Positions 42,565 through 43,840 of a stretch of 43,840 nt of DNA are shown piece after piece (position 1 is the stretch's first letter; each line of letters opens with the position of its first letter). The notes beneath the pieces were generated by a model that saw only the letters and a program-made list of their open reading frames with translations, did no database searches and had not been told where the DNA came from. Position numbers and translations under genes: made by a program. The stretch covers positions 1-43,840 of the forward strand of contig DXKH01000044.1 of the NCBI GenBank assembly GCA_019415335.1, given 5' to 3'. This DNA is from Citrobacter sp. Lineage in GTDB: Bacteria > Pseudomonadota > Gammaproteobacteria > Enterobacterales > Enterobacteriaceae.

Positions 42565-43818
42565 TTATGCGTAAACCGGGAAGCGTGCGCAGATATCCAG
42601 AACTTTACCTTTGATGCGCTCAATCACCGCTTCATCATTGATGTTGTCCAGCACGTCACACATCCAGCCCGCCAGCTCTTTCGCTTCAGCTTCTTTAAAG
42701 CCGCGACGCGTAATGGCCGGAGAGCCGATACGGATACCGGAAGTGACGAACGGGCTCTTCGGATCGTTCGGCACGCTGTTTTTGTTCACGGTGATGTTGG
42801 CACGACCCAGCGCGGCATCAGCTTCTTTACCGGTCAGGTTTTTGTCCACCAGATCCAGCAGGAACAGGTGGTTCTCAGTACCGCCGGACACCACTTTGTA
42901 ACCGCGGTTCAGGAACACTTCCACCATCGCTTTGGCGTTTTTCGCAACCTGTTGCTGGTAAACTTTGAACTCTGGCTCCATCGCTTCTTTCAGCGCAACG
43001 GCTTTACCGGCGATCACGTGCATCAGCGGGCCGCCCTGAGCGCTTGGGAAAACGGCAGAGTTCAGTTTTTTGTACAGCTCTTCGTCACCGCCTTTCGCCA
43101 GGATCAGGCCGCCGCGCGGACCCGCCAGGGTTTTGTGGGTGGTGGTGGTCACAACGTGCGCATGCGGAACCGGGTTCGGGTAAACGCCTGCGGCAATCAG
43201 ACCAGCAACGTGGGCCATATCAACGAACAGGTACGCACCGATGCTGTCAGCGATTTCACGCATTTTTGCCCAGTCAACCACGCCGGAATAAGCAGAGAAG
43301 CCACCGATGATCATTTTCGGTTTGTGGGTCTGCGCCAGTTGCGCCATCTCTTCGTAGTCAATTTTACCGGACTCATCAATACCGTAAGGTACGATGTTGT
43401 ACAGTTTGCCGGAGAAGTTAACCGGAGAGCCGTGAGTCAGGTGACCGCCTTGCGCCAGGTTCATACCCAGAACGGTATCACCCGGTTGCAGCAGTGCGGT
43501 ATAGACGGCGAAGTTAGCCTGAGAGCCGGAGTGCGGTTGCACGTTAGCGTAGTCAGCGCCAAACAGTTCTTTCGCGCGGTCAATCGCCAGTTGCTCAACG
43601 ATATCCACGTATTCGCAGCCGCCGTAGTAGCGCTTGCCCGGATATCCTTCAGCGTATTTGTTGGTCAGCTGAGAGCCCTGCGCCTGCATGACGCGCGGAC
43701 TGGTGTAGTTTTCGGAGGCGATCAGTTCGATGTGCTCTTCCTGACGTACTTTTTCCTGCTCCATAGCCTGCCACAGTTCGGCATCATAATCGGCAATGTT
43801 CATTTCACGCTTTAACAT
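42565..43818 (-). CDS. glyA: Serine hydroxymethyltransferase
   Basis: PLP enzyme converting serine and tetrahydrofolate to glycine and 5,10-methylene-THF, the main source of one-carbon units. 417 residues from ATG 43818 ([12 protein letters not shown]), with GGAG six bases before the ATG; an ATG two codons upstream is the alternative. The PLP lysine K229 lies in [14 protein letters not shown]. It is complete, though its promoter (PurR/MetR region in E. coli) lies beyond the window. Some loops differ from E. coli (FPSAQGG for FPGGQGG; LAQGGHL for LAHGGHL), consistent with a relative rather than E. coli itself. Confidence 0.98.
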   Translation of the reverse strand: MLKREMNIADYDAELWQAMEQEKVRQEEHIELIASENYTSPRVMQAQGSQLTNKYAEGYPGKRYYGGCEYVDIVEQLAIDRAKELFGADYANVQPHSGSQANFAVYTALLQPGDTVLGMNLAQGGHLTHGSPVNFSGKLYNIVPYGIDESGKIDYEEMAQLAQTHKPKMIIGGFSAYSGVVDWAKMREIADSIGAYLFVDMAHVAGLIAAGVYPNPVPHAHVVTTTTHKTLAGPRGGLILAKGGDEELYKKLNSAVFPSAQGGPLMHVIAGKAVALKEAMEPEFKVYQQQVAKNAKAMVEVFLNRGYKVVSGGTENHLFLLDLVDKNLTGKEADAALGRANITVNKNSVPNDPKSPFVTSGIRIGSPAITRRGFKEAEAKELAGWMCDVLDNINDEAVIERIKGKVLDICARFPVYA

Positions 43819-43840
43819 CCGCATCTCCTGACTCAGCTAA

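Overview
The window is a chromosomal segment of an enterobacterium close to Citrobacter, Salmonella and Escherichia. The gene order hisS-ispG-rodZ-rlmN-ndk-pbpC-yfhM-sseA-(timP/ryfA)-sseB-pepB-iscX-fdx-hscAB-iscAUSR-trmJ-suhB followed by csiE/hcaT and yph genes up to glyA is the Enterobacteriaceae backbone, and most products look nearly identical to their E. coli counterparts. The species is not proven; Citrobacter is my best guess. No transposon, prophage, CRISPR array, tRNA or rRNA gene was seen, and every backbone gene looks intact. The two window edges cut hisS (left, partial) and fall just upstream of glyA (right, complete).

Bases 1-12,000, minus strand: translation, isoprenoid and cell-shape genes (hisS, ispG, rodZ, rlmN, ndk), then the yfhM-pbpC pair, a periplasmic alpha-2-macroglobulin and the peptidoglycan synthase PBP1c, read with no gap between them. 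From 12,200, sseA reads rightward and ends in a perfect two-way terminator. Between sseA and sseB lies the ryfA locus. It is easily taken for empty sequence, but it holds a 38-codon membrane-peptide gene (timP) and, on the other strand, a probable antisense regulator (TimR). A 16-base direct repeat makes the 5' end of TimR perfectly complementary to the timP leader. From 13,569 to 21,500, minus strand, is the iron-sulphur cluster operon iscRSUA-hscBA-fdx-iscX with pepB and sseB behind it, preceded by two IscR sites. trmJ and suhB diverge; suhB carries a boxA in its leader.

Bases 23,395-32,400 are accessory. A two-gene zinc or nickel uptake pair (zevA/zevB-like) reads left. A six-gene operon reads right: sugar-binding protein, ABC ATPase, two permeases, an FGGY kinase with the TCSLV D-ribulokinase signature, and a stand-alone SIS isomerase related to D-arabinose-5-phosphate isomerases. 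Together they suggest import of D-ribulose (or a close pentulose), phosphorylation to D-ribulose-5-phosphate, and isomerisation of that product. The operon has no regulator gene of its own, but a perfect 9-2-9 palindrome lies in its AT-rich promoter region.

Bases 32,400-42,500 hold csiE and hcaT (without the hca dioxygenase genes) and a rearranged yph cluster: yphG (DUF5107 plus TPR), a sugar-porter MFS gene and yphB (mutarotase-like) on the minus strand, with the ROK repressor yphH diverging and yphA after it. E. coli has an ABC transporter and a dehydrogenase (yphCDEF) in this cluster; here a single MFS porter fills the transport slot. glyA closes the window. REP/BIME palindromes sit at three intergenic junctions.
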